DNA of 64,000 bases, from the NCBI GenBank assembly GCA_963709505.1, contig CAVPXC010000010.1, positions 1 through 64,000 on the forward strand, written 5' to 3'. This DNA comes from CAVPXC01 sp963709505 (GTDB lineage: Bacteria > Chloroflexota > Anaerolineae > JAAEKA01). The notes under the pieces were generated by a model. That model did not search any database, was not told the origin of the DNA, and was given only the letters and a program-made list of their open reading frames with translations. The position numbers were made by a program, and so were the translations under genes. The first letter of the stretch is position 1. Every line of letters begins with the position of its first letter. Positions 33,579-42,213 of this stretch are shown here, piece after piece.

Positions 33579-34883
33579 ATGAACCTCCTAATCCATCCTA
33601 TCCAAGAGCTCTACGGCACTCTGACCGTTCCCGGCGACAAATCAATCTCGCATCGAGCCGTCATGTTTGCGTCCTTGGCTGAGGGGCAGAGCCAAGTGCG
33701 TAATTTCCTGCCTGGCGGCGATTGCCGCGCCACGCTTGGAGTCATGCGAGCGCTGGGTGTGCCGATCACGGAAGTCGACTCAACCACCTTGCAGATCGAC
33801 GGCCTGGGCCTGGCCGGCCTACAAGAGCCGGCCAGGCCGTTGGATTGCGTCAACTCCGGCACGACGATGCGGTTGATCGCGGGCTTGTTGGCGGGCCAGG
33901 ATTTCTTTAGTGTGCTGAACGGCAGCGAACAGCTGACTAAGCGACCCATGGGCCGCATCGTCGAGCCGTTGCGCCGGATGGGTGCGTCGATCCACGGCCG
34001 GCAGGGCGGCCGGCTGGCGCCGCTGGCGATCCAGGGCACGCTGTTGCAGGGGGTCGACTACACACTGCCCGTGGCCAGTGCGCAGGTCAAGTCGGCCGTG
34101 CTGCTGGCTGGGCTGTACTGCAACGGGCTGGCTATCGTGCGCGAGCCAGGCCCGGCGCGCGATCACACCGAGCGCATGCTGGCTGCGATGGGCGCCCCGA
34201 TCCGGGTGTTGGGTTCGGTGGTGATCAGCGAACGGCCCAACCGTCCGCTGCGCCCGATGGACCTGACCGTGCCGGGCGACATGTCGTCGTCGGCCTTTTT
34301 GCTGGCGGCCGGGCTGCTGGCGCCGCAAAGCTTGCTCACCATCGCCGGCGTGGGGGTCAATCCCACGCGCACCGGCTTGCTCGACGTGTTTTGCCAGATG
34401 GGCGCAGACCTGCGCCTGGAAAACGAGCGCAAGGAGGCAGGCGAACCGGTGGCCGACATCGTCGTGCAGCATAGCGATCTACGTGGAGTTGAGCTAGGAG
34501 GCGCTTTGATCCCGCGCATCATCGACGAGCTGCCTGTGCTGGCGGTCGTAGCGACTCAGGCGCACGGGAGGACGATCGTGCGTGATGCCGCCGAGCTGCG
34601 CGTCAAGGAGACCGACCGGATTGCGACGATAGCGACCGAGCTGCGCAAGATGGGCGCGCACATCGAGGAGCGCCCGGACGGCTTTGTCGTGGAGGGTCCG
34701 ACGCAATTGCAGAGTGCGCCGGTCTGGAGCCATGGCGATCATCGATTAGCGATGGCGCTATCGGTCGCGGCGCTGATTGCCGCTGGCCCGGTGCTGGTCG
34801 AGGACGTTGAGTGCATCGGCGACAGCTACCCCGGCTTCGAGGCGGCGCTGAACCGGTTAGGTGTGGAAATGGTAGAGGCCTAG
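33579..34883 (+). CDS. aroA: 3-Phosphoshikimate 1-carboxyvinyltransferase (EPSP synthase)
   Basis: The 434-residue enzyme adds enolpyruvyl from PEP to shikimate 3-phosphate. Motifs: PGDKSISHRAVMFASLA at residues 16-32, NSGTTMRLIAGLLAG near 88, KRPMGRIVEPLRRMGA, DMSSSAFLLAAGLL, and RVKETDRIATIATELRKMGA and GDHRLAMALSVAAL near the C-terminus. I start at ATG 33579 because MNLLIHPIQELYGTLTVPGD fits the family start; the frame extends upstream only through the heptamer repeat. Central gene of the aro operon. Confidence 0.95.
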   Translation: MNLLIHPIQELYGTLTVPGDKSISHRAVMFASLAEGQSQVRNFLPGGDCRATLGVMRALGVPITEVDSTTLQIDGLGLAGLQEPARPLDCVNSGTTMRLIAGLLAGQDFFSVLNGSEQLTKRPMGRIVEPLRRMGASIHGRQGGRLAPLAIQGTLLQGVDYTLPVASAQVKSAVLLAGLYCNGLAIVREPGPARDHTERMLAAMGAPIRVLGSVVISERPNRPLRPMDLTVPGDMSSSAFLLAAGLLAPQSLLTIAGVGVNPTRTGLLDVFCQMGADLRLENERKEAGEPVADIVVQHSDLRGVELGGALIPRIIDELPVLAVVATQAHGRTIVRDAAELRVKETDRIATIATELRKMGAHIEERPDGFVVEGPTQLQSAPVWSHGDHRLAMALSVAALIAAGPVLVEDVECIGDSYPGFEAALNRLGVEMVEA

Positions 34884-34959
34884 ATTGGACCTTTCTTCCG
34901 AGAAAGGTTTAATCGCGCTCGATATTGATTGGACCTTTCATCCGAGAAAGGTCCAATCT
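34882..34959. repeat. Two GATTGGACCTTTC palindromes
   Basis: GATTGGACCTTTCTTCCGAG and GATTGGACCTTTCATCCGAG, each closing with AAAGGT. They overlap the stop codon of aroA. Related copy at 13884..13912. Confidence 0.8.
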
Positions 34960-34995
34960 GATCCACGGAACGCGTCATCCAGGAGTAATGCTTCA

Positions 34996-35844
34996 GTGAC
35001 GATTCTCGTCGGTCTCATCGGTTGGCCGCTCGGACACAGCGTCAGCCCCGCGATGCACAATGCCGCATTCCAGACGCTGGGGCTGGACGGCCGCTATGAG
35101 GCGCTCCCTGTGCCGCCGGAGCAGGTGGGCGACCTTGTTCGTAGCCTACATGCCCGCGGTTTTCGCGGCGTCAATGTCACGATTCCGTACAAACAAGCCG
35201 TCATGCCGCTAATGGACGAGCTGAGCGAGGCCGCGCAGCGCATCGGCGCGGTCAACACGATTGTCGTCGAGCCGGATGGCCGCCTGCGCGGCGACAACAC
35301 GGACTGGTTGGGATTTCTTCATCCCCTGGACGAACGCGGCTTTGACCTGGCCGATAAGTCCGTTCTGCTGCTCGGCGCCGGCGGCGCGGCTCGTGCTGTG
35401 GTCTATGCGCTGCTGCAGCGCAATATCGCGCGTCTCACCATCTGGAACCGTAGTCTGGACCGCGCGGAAGCGCTTGCTAGGCACGCTGCGACTCTGGACT
35501 CTTTATTGACAATTGACAATTGTGAATTGTCAATTGTCAATTCCGACCTGATCGTCAATTCCACCCCTATCGGCATGTGGCCGCACATCAACGAGTCGCC
35601 GTGGCCGGCCGATTTGTCCTTTCCATCCCGCGCGCTGGTCTACGACCTGGTGTACCGGCCGGAGCAGACGCAGTTCTTACGTCAGGCTGAGGCCGCCGGT
35701 TGCTCGGTGCAGGGAGGGATGGAGATGTTGGTCGTGCAGGGAGCGGCCGCGTTCAGGCTTTGGACGGGACATTATCCGTCGTTGGGCGTGATGATGACGA
35801 CAGCCCGCTACGTAGTGGCAGGTACAGAGGAGGATGATTCATAA
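34996..35844 (+). CDS. aroE: Shikimate dehydrogenase with in-frame repeat insertion
   Basis: About 282 residues; reduces 3-dehydroshikimate with NADPH. Motifs: GLIGWPLGHSVSPAMHNAAF, NVTIPYKQAVMPLMDE with the catalytic Lys, RIGAVNTIV, DNTDWLGFL, the NADPH loop LLGAGGAARAVVYAL, and STPIGMW. I prefer GTG 34996, ten bases behind AGGAG; the frame upstream runs through a repeat. Between the NADP-binding strand and SDLIVNSTPIGM lies a 39-bp TCAATTG heptamer array (35505..35543) read in frame as about 13 residues (TIDNCELSIVN). The insert falls in a surface region of the nucleotide domain, so activity may survive. Confidence 0.9.
   Translation: MTILVGLIGWPLGHSVSPAMHNAAFQTLGLDGRYEALPVPPEQVGDLVRSLHARGFRGVNVTIPYKQAVMPLMDELSEAAQRIGAVNTIVVEPDGRLRGDNTDWLGFLHPLDERGFDLADKSVLLLGAGGAARAVVYALLQRNIARLTIWNRSLDRAEALARHAATLDSLLTIDNCELSIVNSDLIVNSTPIGMWPHINESPWPADLSFPSRALVYDLVYRPEQTQFLRQAEAAGCSVQGGMEMLVVQGAAAFRLWTGHYPSLGVMMTTARYVVAGTEEDDS
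35505..35543. repeat. TCAATTG heptamer array inside aroE
   Basis: TTGACAATTGACAATTGTGA then ATTGTCAATTGTCAATT, an inverted pair of heptamer arrays. Length near 39 bp keeps the reading frame of aroE open. Confidence 0.92.
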
Positions 35845-35944
35845 TCTACTTATTGCATTCCCGCGCTACCAAACGCCAGAACAACCGCTCAATGAAGAGA
35901 AACAGCGAGACCATCCAGAAGTACATCGCTGCCCAATCCAAACT

Positions 35945-36935
35945 ATGATCACCACGCAGACGCTTCCCTACCGGGGCAGTAAAGCCCTGGCCGATGAACT
36001 GAATAAGGAAAGCGCCAGGCACTACAACGCAACGCTTTCCAACCATTGGCGCACCTTCCGCAAGAAGGGCGTGTGGCTCTCCGAAAAGTCGGCCTACCGC
36101 TGGGAGGACTACCAGTCGGATGGCACGATCCTACACGCGCACAGTCGGGATGCGGCCCAGCAGGCGTTCTATCGGTCGTGCAAGACGGCGAGAACCCTCA
36201 AACGGAACGGGAACACGGCAGCGCGCTATCCCAAGTATCGCCGGGGCTTTAGAACCACGATCTGGAAGAATACCGGCATCCGTAAGAGCGGCAGCACCCT
36301 GCTGCTGGCTCGCGCGGGGCCTGGCTCCGATCACGGTGGCCTTCCCTGCCGCTTGGGAGACCTGTCGGGTCTTGGAAGCCCGGCTTGTGTTCGACAAGAA
36401 GTCCTACAAGTACACCTGGCACATGGTGCTCGAAGACGGTCTGGTCCCGCCAGTCGCACCGGGAGACCGGGTGCTGGCGGTGGACATGGGCGAGATCCAT
36501 CCGTCGGTCATAGCGGACACCGAGCAAGCCCTGGTGCTCTCCTGCCGAGCGCTGAGGGCTTGTAAGCAGTACGGGAACAAGCGCCGGTCGGAACTCGCTT
36601 CTTTGCGGGATCGGAAGAAGCGCGGGTCGGCCAACCGGAAGCGCATCCAGAAACGCATGAACCGCTTCAAGGCCCAACAGGAACGCCGCGAAAGGGACAT
36701 CTTGCACAAAGTCTCGCGCGCCGTGGTCGATCATGCAGTGGCCCGGCGTGCAGGCAAAATCGTCATCGGCGACGTGCGGGACGTGGCCGATGGCGTCAAC
36801 CTGGGACACCGAACGAACCAGAAGGTGTCTGGCTGGTCGCATGGGCGGCTGCGCCAGTACATCAGGTACAAGGCCGAGCATGTCGGGATCGAGGTCGTGC
36901 TGCAAGAACCATTCAAGACGCTGCCATCAGGCAGC
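35945..36935 (+). pseudogene. tnpB: TnpB-family (IS605 OrfB) protein, frameshifted and truncated
   Basis: Typical TnpB segments: an N-terminal ESARHYNATLSNHWRTFRKK, the RuvC-I strand VLAVDMGEIHPSVIADTE, the Arg/Lys-rich helix RSELASLRDRKKRGSANRKR, and IVIGDVRDVADGVNLGHRTN. One base must be skipped near 36309..36322. After IEVVLQEPFKT the family sequence stops, so the zinc ribbon and the last catalytic Asp are gone. No TnpA and no clear element ends are seen. It sits inside the aro operon, between aroE and aroC, on the same strand. Probably inactive. Confidence 0.8.
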
Positions 36936-36972
36936 GCGTGGAGCAGCTTGTTCGTTCCATCCTGGAGGGTGT

Positions 36973-37320
36973 ATGAAAAACCAGGCCGCTATTCGAGAAC
37001 GCTACCTTCGCGATCCTCTGCCGGTGCGTCTTGGTGGATTGGCTGCGAATCTGGCCCGAGTTAAGTCTATTTCCAACCACCCAAAGCATAGCGCGATAGT
37101 CGAAGGTCTTATCGATGAAAGCAAATACTTTGTCGAGTGGGCGGCTCCCGATGCAGAAGTAGATCGTCAAGCGGAGTTGGTCGCAATGCAGGTTCAACTG
37201 GCTCTCTGGCAATTGAATTGGTCAAAGATTTGGCCAGACCCGGCGGCGCGAGCTTTAGTGGCTGATCAGGCGAAAGAATGGTCGGATCAGGTACTTGCCA
37301 TGTCTGGTCTGCTGGACTAG
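36973..37320 (+). CDS. Hypothetical protein, 115 residues
   Basis: A soluble, mostly helical protein (RERYLRDPLPVRLGGLAANL, IVEGLIDESKYFVEWAAPDA). GGAGG lies a few bases before the ATG. The pattern resembles small conserved proteins of unknown function in filamentous bacteria, but I cannot name the family. It is wedged between the tnpB remnant and aroC and ends 25 bp before aroC, so it is likely co-transcribed. Confidence 0.6.
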   Translation: MKNQAAIRERYLRDPLPVRLGGLAANLARVKSISNHPKHSAIVEGLIDESKYFVEWAAPDAEVDRQAELVAMQVQLALWQLNWSKIWPDPAARALVADQAKEWSDQVLAMSGLLD

Positions 37321-37345
37321 ATAACCTCTTGACAAGGAGCGCATG

Positions 37346-38525
37346 ATGCTTCGCTTCCTAACCGCAGGTGAATCCCACGGCCCCGCGCTGACGGCCATCC
37401 TCGAAGGGATGCCGGCCGGGCTGCCGCTATCGGCGGGCGACCTCGCCAACGACCTCGCTCGACGCCAGACCTCCTACGGCGCGGGCGGGCGGATGAAGAT
37501 CGAACAGGACGGGGCGCGCATCCTGGCCGGCGTGATGGCCGGCCAGACCACGGGCGCGCCCATCGCCTTGCTGATCGAGAACAAGGACTACGCCAAGTGG
37601 CGCGACAAGGAGATCGAGCCGTTGACCACGCCGCGTCCGGGCCATGCCGATCTGACCGGCGCGGTCAAGTACGGCTATCGCGACCTCAGGTTAGCTTTGG
37701 AACGGGCCAGCGCACGCGAGACGGCGGCGCGCGTGGCGGTGGGCTCGGTCTGCCGGGCGCTGCTGGCGCAGTTTGGCGTTCGGATCGGCAGCTATGTGAC
37801 GGCGATCGGCGGTGTAGAGGCGGATCAGGCGCACCTTGACGCGCTGTCATTCGCGGATCGCTTTGCTCTCGCCGAGGGAAACGACCTGCGCTGTCCCGAT
37901 TTGGAGGTGCTCGAGGCTTTACGCAAGCGGGTATGGGACTGTATGCAAGCCAAGGACACCGTGGGTGGCGTGTTTGAGGTGGCGGTGCTTGGGCTTCCGC
38001 CCGGTCTTGGCAGCCACGTTCACTTCGATAGGCGACTGGGCGGCCGCCTGCTGGGCGCAATGGGATCGATCCATGCGATCAAGGGTGTCGAAATCGGCCA
38101 CGCGTTTGAGAACGCCGCGAAGTACGGCACTGACGTGCACGACGAGATCTTCGCAGACGAGGATGGCCGTCTGGTGCGCAAGACTAACCGGTCCGGTGGG
38201 CTAGAGGGCGGAATCACCACGGGCGAGCCGTTGATCATCCGTGCGGCGATGAAGCCGATTTCGACAACGCTCAATCCCCTGCGCAGCGTCAACTTGGCGA
38301 CCGGCGAGGCCGAGCCGACGCGTTACGAGCGCAGCGACTTCAATGCGGTGCCGCGCGGGCGTGGTGGCCGAGGCGATGGTGGCGTTTGTCCTGGCCGATG
38401 CCTTGCTGGAGAAGTTGGGCGGCGATAGTCTGGACGAGATGCGTCCCCGGTTCGAAACGTTGCGGCAGGCCCACCTCGATGATTTACCGATGGACAACGT
38501 GTTGTGGCAGTTCGGCTACGAATGA
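37346..38525 (+). CDS. aroC: Chorismate synthase, one frameshift
   Basis: Makes chorismate from EPSP with reduced flavin. Motifs: LRFLTAGESHGPALTAILEG at the start, RPGHADLTGAVKYGYRDLRL, ERASARETAARVAVGSVCRA, NRSGGLEGGITTGEPLIIRA. The last 60 residues (VVAEAMVAFVLADALLEKLG) are in another frame; one base must be skipped near 38350..38362. About 392 residues when corrected, normal for the family. AAGGAG lies six bases before ATG 37346, so I prefer it to the ATG one codon earlier. Last gene of the aro operon. Confidence 0.9.
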
Positions 38526-38580
38526 ATTGGATGAGCCTCAATCGCCTGGCCAGTGCCCGGCTCAGCCAGTAGCAGCTGAC

Positions 38581-39502
38581 TCAGCGACGAAGTCGTTGGG
38601 CGCGGAGTTGATCCAGGCTGGCGCTGGCCGATTTTCGAACCTTCGCCTTGGGGTCGGACAGGGCAGCCTCGAGGGCTTTCATGGCGTCGGCCCCGCCCAG
38701 GCGTCCCAGCGCCTGCGCGGCCGCCTCGCGCACCATGGCAGAATCGTCGCTCGCGAGTTCGCTTGGCGATCTCCGGAACCGCCCGTCGATCTCCCAGCTC
38801 CGCCAGGGCCAGCAACGCTGCGCTACGTGCCTGTCCCTGCCGATGGGTAAGTGCATCTAGCAGGGGCGCTAGGCCGGCAGGCCCACCAAAACGTCCCAAC
38901 CAATGGGCCGCGCGGGCGGCATCTGCAGGGTCATTGCCGTAGAGCCGCTCGATCCATGCGCTGACGTCGAGATCGATGTCGGCTCCGAAACGCACGGCGT
39001 CCTTGTCGACCTCCGCAAAACCGGCGTAGATGTCGGCGAAGGCCGGATCGCCAGGGGTTTTCTGTTCAGATTGGCCCCGGTCAGTGCCTTCGGGATGCTC
39101 TGCCAGAGCCGAACGAGGATGGGCCGCAGGCCGCGTCAGCGTGAGTGCAAACTGTGTTGCCGAGCGCACTTGGCCACCGGCGGCCCGCACCAATCCGGCC
39201 AGCCCGCGGTCATTGGTGACGACCGTGATCTGCGTGGGGGTCTCGCTCTTCTCCACCATCCGGACGATCACCTGATCCGCCTGGACGCCGGGTGGTGCGA
39301 AGCGCACGGTCACGCCGCCGCCCGAGAGATTCCACAAAGGCGCGGGGCCAGGACCGCTGTCAAAGACCACCGTTACCTGTCGTCGGCCGTCAGCGCAATA
39401 CATGCGCAGCCGCAACACCAGCTGATGTTCGTCGTCAGCCTGAGCCAAGTCGATGTCAGGCATTGCGCCGATGAGGTTGTGGCCGTCGATGAGGAGGGGC
39501 AT
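38581..39502 (-). CDS. NYN-domain (YacP-like) nuclease with HEAT repeats, one frameshift
   Basis: Residues 1-115 form a NYN/PIN-like domain: LLIDGHNLIGAMPDIDLAQ carries the first metal Asp, VTVVFDSG the second, TVVTNDRGLAGLVRAAG the third. Residues 180 to the end are HEAT repeats (DAARAAHWLGRFGGPAGLAP, REAAAQALGRLGGADAMKAL). One base must be skipped at 38755..38760. YacP-like enzymes act on RNA. The HEAT tail may bind a partner or RNA. The gene is convergent with aroC; a heptamer array covers its 5' side. Confidence 0.75.
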
Positions 39503-39570
39503 GGGAAGTGGCAGGTGGCAAGTGGCAGAGTTGCAGGTGTCGGAGTGTCAAGGTGTCAGGTGTCGGAGTT
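39503..39570. repeat. GGCAGGT/GTGTCAG heptamer array
   Basis: AAGTGGC, AGGTGGC and then GTGTCGG, AGTGTCA, AGGTGTC units, directly upstream of the NYN start codon. Direct rather than inverted. Confidence 0.8.
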
Positions 39571-39622
39571 CTGAGGTAATGGAAAGAAGTGGGTGAAAGG
39601 ATGGATGGGGCCTTGAGATTAG

Positions 39623-40465
39623 CTAGGGACGTGCCACGGCGTAGAGAACGTTGACGGGAAGGTGGAGGCCGTCGGCGCGGAAGAGCGGGCGCATTTTGAC
39701 CAGGTAGTCTTCCTTGAACCGCGTATGGGTTTCTTTATCCATAGCCAGGACCGTGGCGCGGGTTCCGAGGGTGAGTTGAAATGCCCACCAGTCTTCCTCG
39801 TTGGTGTAGACCGCATCAGTTATCTCGCTGGTGATTTGGACGTCATGAAAGCCATTTTGGTCGAGGAGTGCCTCAAGATTGTCCGGCGAAAGCGCGGCGC
39901 GCTGCGGCAGCCGGACTGAGAAACCATACTTCATGGCCAGGTTTCCAAAGATCGACCAGCCGGGGTCGAAGGGAGGCGGTGTGCGGCCGAAGATGGACAG
40001 ACCGATCAAGCCGCCAGGTTTGCAGACGCGCGCCATCTCGCTCAGGGCTGCGTTCTGCGCCGGGAACAAGAAAATAGCGAACGCGCAGGCCACCGCGTGG
40101 AAGCTGGCGTTGGGGAAATCCAGGTGTTCGGCATCCATCTTGCGCACCGTCACTTGGCTCAGTTTTCGTGTCGCTGCATCTGCCGCGGCCTCCTCGACCA
40201 TGGCAGCCGACAGGTCAATTCCAACCACATGCCCACCTGGCCCCACGCGATGCGCTGTGGGCAGCAGCACGGCGCCGCGGCCGGTGGCTACGTCGAGCAC
40301 GTGCGCGCCCGGCTCCGGGGCCATCAGCTCGACCAGGCGGGCACCCCAACGAGCAAAGAGACTCGGTCCGGTGCGGTCGTAGGCCGCGGCCGCACCGTCG
40401 AAGAGTTGCTCGATGCTTTGTTTGGAGGCGATGATTGGCTCAGGCATGGTTGTCTCGCAGGGCAT
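39623..40465 (-). CDS. SAM-dependent methyltransferase (UbiE-like)
   Basis: A 280-residue class I methyltransferase. SAM motif HVLDVATGRGAVLLPTAHRV is at about residues 55-74, acidic post-motif GIDLSAAMVEEA near 85, and RVCKPGGLIGLSIFG near 150. The substrate is not evident; resemblance to UbiE/Coq5 is only at family level. The ATG lies three bases after the murJ stop codon, so the pair is probably one operon. A second ATG six codons further is also possible. Confidence 0.8.
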   Translation of the reverse strand: MPCETTMPEPIIASKQSIEQLFDGAAAAYDRTGPSLFARWGARLVELMAPEPGAHVLDVATGRGAVLLPTAHRVGPGGHVVGIDLSAAMVEEAAADAATRKLSQVTVRKMDAEHLDFPNASFHAVACAFAIFLFPAQNAALSEMARVCKPGGLIGLSIFGRTPPPFDPGWSIFGNLAMKYGFSVRLPQRAALSPDNLEALLDQNGFHDVQITSEITDAVYTNEEDWWAFQLTLGTRATVLAMDKETHTRFKEDYLVKMRPLFRADGLHLPVNVLYAVARP

Positions 40466-40468
40466 CGC

Positions 40469-42001
40469 TCAGTGTGCGCGCAGCAGAGTGCGCAACTCCT
40501 GGCGGCCGAACGCAAAGGCGAAGAGGGCGTAGACCAGCCCGCCCACCACGATGCCGCCGCCGGCAAGCAGCCAGGGCGAGGCATCGCCGACGAGATTCAG
40601 ATACATCACCAACGCAGCCGCCATTGCCAGCGTGGCTCCCAGGCTGCGAACCAAAGTTCCTAGCAGCCGGCGGCCACCCAGGCCGCCAAGTCGAGGACGG
40701 ATCAGCCAGAGCAGAGTCAAGGTCTCGATCGTTGTCGCCAGGGTGTTGGCAAGAGCGAGGCCGCCATAGCTCAGCGGTCGTATGAGCAGCAAGCTGAACG
40801 CCAGGTTGAGCACCATCGCGCCGATACCGATGGCGACCGGCGTCTTCGTATCGTGCAACGCGTAGAAGCCGCGCGTAACTACCTCCAGCAGGCTGTGAGC
40901 CATCAGGCCGAAGGCGAAGAAGGCGAGCGCGTAGGCGGTCATCGCGGTGGATTGGGCGGTGAATTGGCCGCGCTGGAGCAAGAGCTGGATCAACGGCACG
41001 CGCAGGAGCAGCAGACCGGCGGCGGCCGGCAAAGTTAGCCAGAGCAGCGCACGCAGGGCGCCGTTGAGTGTTGCACGCAATTGGTCGATTTGCCCGCGGG
41101 CCGACAGCGCAGAAAGGGTGGGGAAAATGGCCGTGGCGATGCCCTGCGCCACGATGCCTTGCGGCAGAAGCATCATCAGCCATCCGTAGTTCAGCGCCGA
41201 CAGGCTGCCCGGGGCCAGCCGTGAGGCCAGATTGGCACTGATCAGGAAATTGATTTGCACGGCGGCCAGGCCGAGCACGCGCGGCCCCATCAGTCGTGTG
41301 ACCTCGCGCACGTCGGGATTTGACAAGCCCAAGGTCGGGAAGTACAGTGGCTTGCGGCGCAACAGGGCCGGTACTTGCACCAGCAGATGGGCCAACGCGC
41401 CCGTGACGACGCCGATAGCCAGCCCGCGCACGCCCAGAGCCGGCACCAGGAACCAGGCCGCCAGGATAATGGCCAGGTTGTAGAGCACCGGCGCCAACGC
41501 CGGCGAGAGGAAGTGCTGAAAGCTGTTGAGGACACCCATCACGATGCCGCTGAGGCCGAAGATGATCGGCGCGAACAGCATGATGCGCATCAATTGGGCG
41601 GTCAGCACCTGCTGTTCGGGCGCGAAACCGGGCGCGATCAGCGTCTTAACCAGCGGCAAAGCCAACAACGCGGCGACAATCGCCAACACGGTCGTGACGA
41701 TCAGCAGGAGGTTGCCGACGCTGCTGGCCAACCGCCAGGCGGCGAGGTGCCGCGGATCGTCCTCGCGGATGAGCGTGGCCGAGAAGGTGGGGATAAACGC
41801 CGAGCCGAGCGCACCACCCGCCACCAGATAGAAGATCATATCGGGCAGGCGGAAGGCGGCAAGGTAAGCATCAAGAGTGCCGCTGGTGCCGAACTGCGCG
41901 CCGATCACCATCTCGCGCACCAGGCCGAGCAGCCGGCTGACGGCGAAAAGTACGGAAACGAGCCCGGCCGCACGGGCGATTTGGCGGCGAGTAGCGGTCA
42001 T
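40469..42001 (-). CDS. murJ: Lipid II flippase MurJ
   Basis: About 510 residues with 13-14 membrane spans and the MviN/MurJ order: VSVLFAVSRLLGLVREMVIG at the N-terminus, AFRLPDMIFYLVAGGALGSA with conserved residues of the portal, VMGVLNSFQHFLSPALAPVL mid-protein, and ARGQIDQLRATLNGALRALL. It flips lipid II across the membrane for peptidoglycan. I start at ATG 42001, the usual family start, with a -10 box nine bases upstream. The longer frame upstream crosses an inverted repeat. Confidence 0.92.
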   Translation of the reverse strand: MTATRRQIARAAGLVSVLFAVSRLLGLVREMVIGAQFGTSGTLDAYLAAFRLPDMIFYLVAGGALGSAFIPTFSATLIREDDPRHLAAWRLASSVGNLLLIVTTVLAIVAALLALPLVKTLIAPGFAPEQQVLTAQLMRIMLFAPIIFGLSGIVMGVLNSFQHFLSPALAPVLYNLAIILAAWFLVPALGVRGLAIGVVTGALAHLLVQVPALLRRKPLYFPTLGLSNPDVREVTRLMGPRVLGLAAVQINFLISANLASRLAPGSLSALNYGWLMMLLPQGIVAQGIATAIFPTLSALSARGQIDQLRATLNGALRALLWLTLPAAAGLLLLRVPLIQLLLQRGQFTAQSTAMTAYALAFFAFGLMAHSLLEVVTRGFYALHDTKTPVAIGIGAMVLNLAFSLLLIRPLSYGGLALANTLATTIETLTLLWLIRPRLGGLGGRRLLGTLVRSLGATLAMAAALVMYLNLVGDASPWLLAGGGIVVGGLVYALFAFAFGRQELRTLLRAH

Positions 42002-42010
42002 GAGATCAGG

Positions 42011-42040
42011 ATTATAGCGTACGAGAACACTCGCGGGCAA
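42011..42040 (-). promoter_or_regulatory. murJ promoter, leaderless type
   Basis: TTGCCC (42035..42040), 18 bp, TATAAT (42011..42016), nine nt before the ATG at 42001. Confidence 0.6.
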
Positions 42041-42055
42041 GCTGCGAAGTGAACC

Positions 42056-42136
42056 GGGGTGTATTTCAAGTTGGGGGCAGACCCTTCGGGTTTTCCGCAA
42101 ACCCGAAGGGTCTGCCCCCAACTTGAAATACACCCC
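42056..42136. repeat. Perfect 38-bp inverted repeat, GACCCTTCGGGTTT family
   Basis: Arms 42056..42093 and 42099..42136 are exact complements with a 5-nt loop; inner part GCAGACCCTTCGGGTTT. It lies between the divergent murJ and peptidase genes. A decayed relative is at 3750..3908. Confidence 0.95.
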
Positions 42137-42213
42137 CTGAACCGGTCGGGTCTGCCGGCGGTGATGGTTGATGAGATGGGATTCCACACATGTATTCTGA
42201 AGGAGCGTTTGCG

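Noticed and set aside
35945..37064. A functional IS605 element with omega-RNA
   Set aside because: TnpB lacks its C-terminal zinc ribbon and last catalytic residue, has a frameshift, and no element ends or TnpA are seen.
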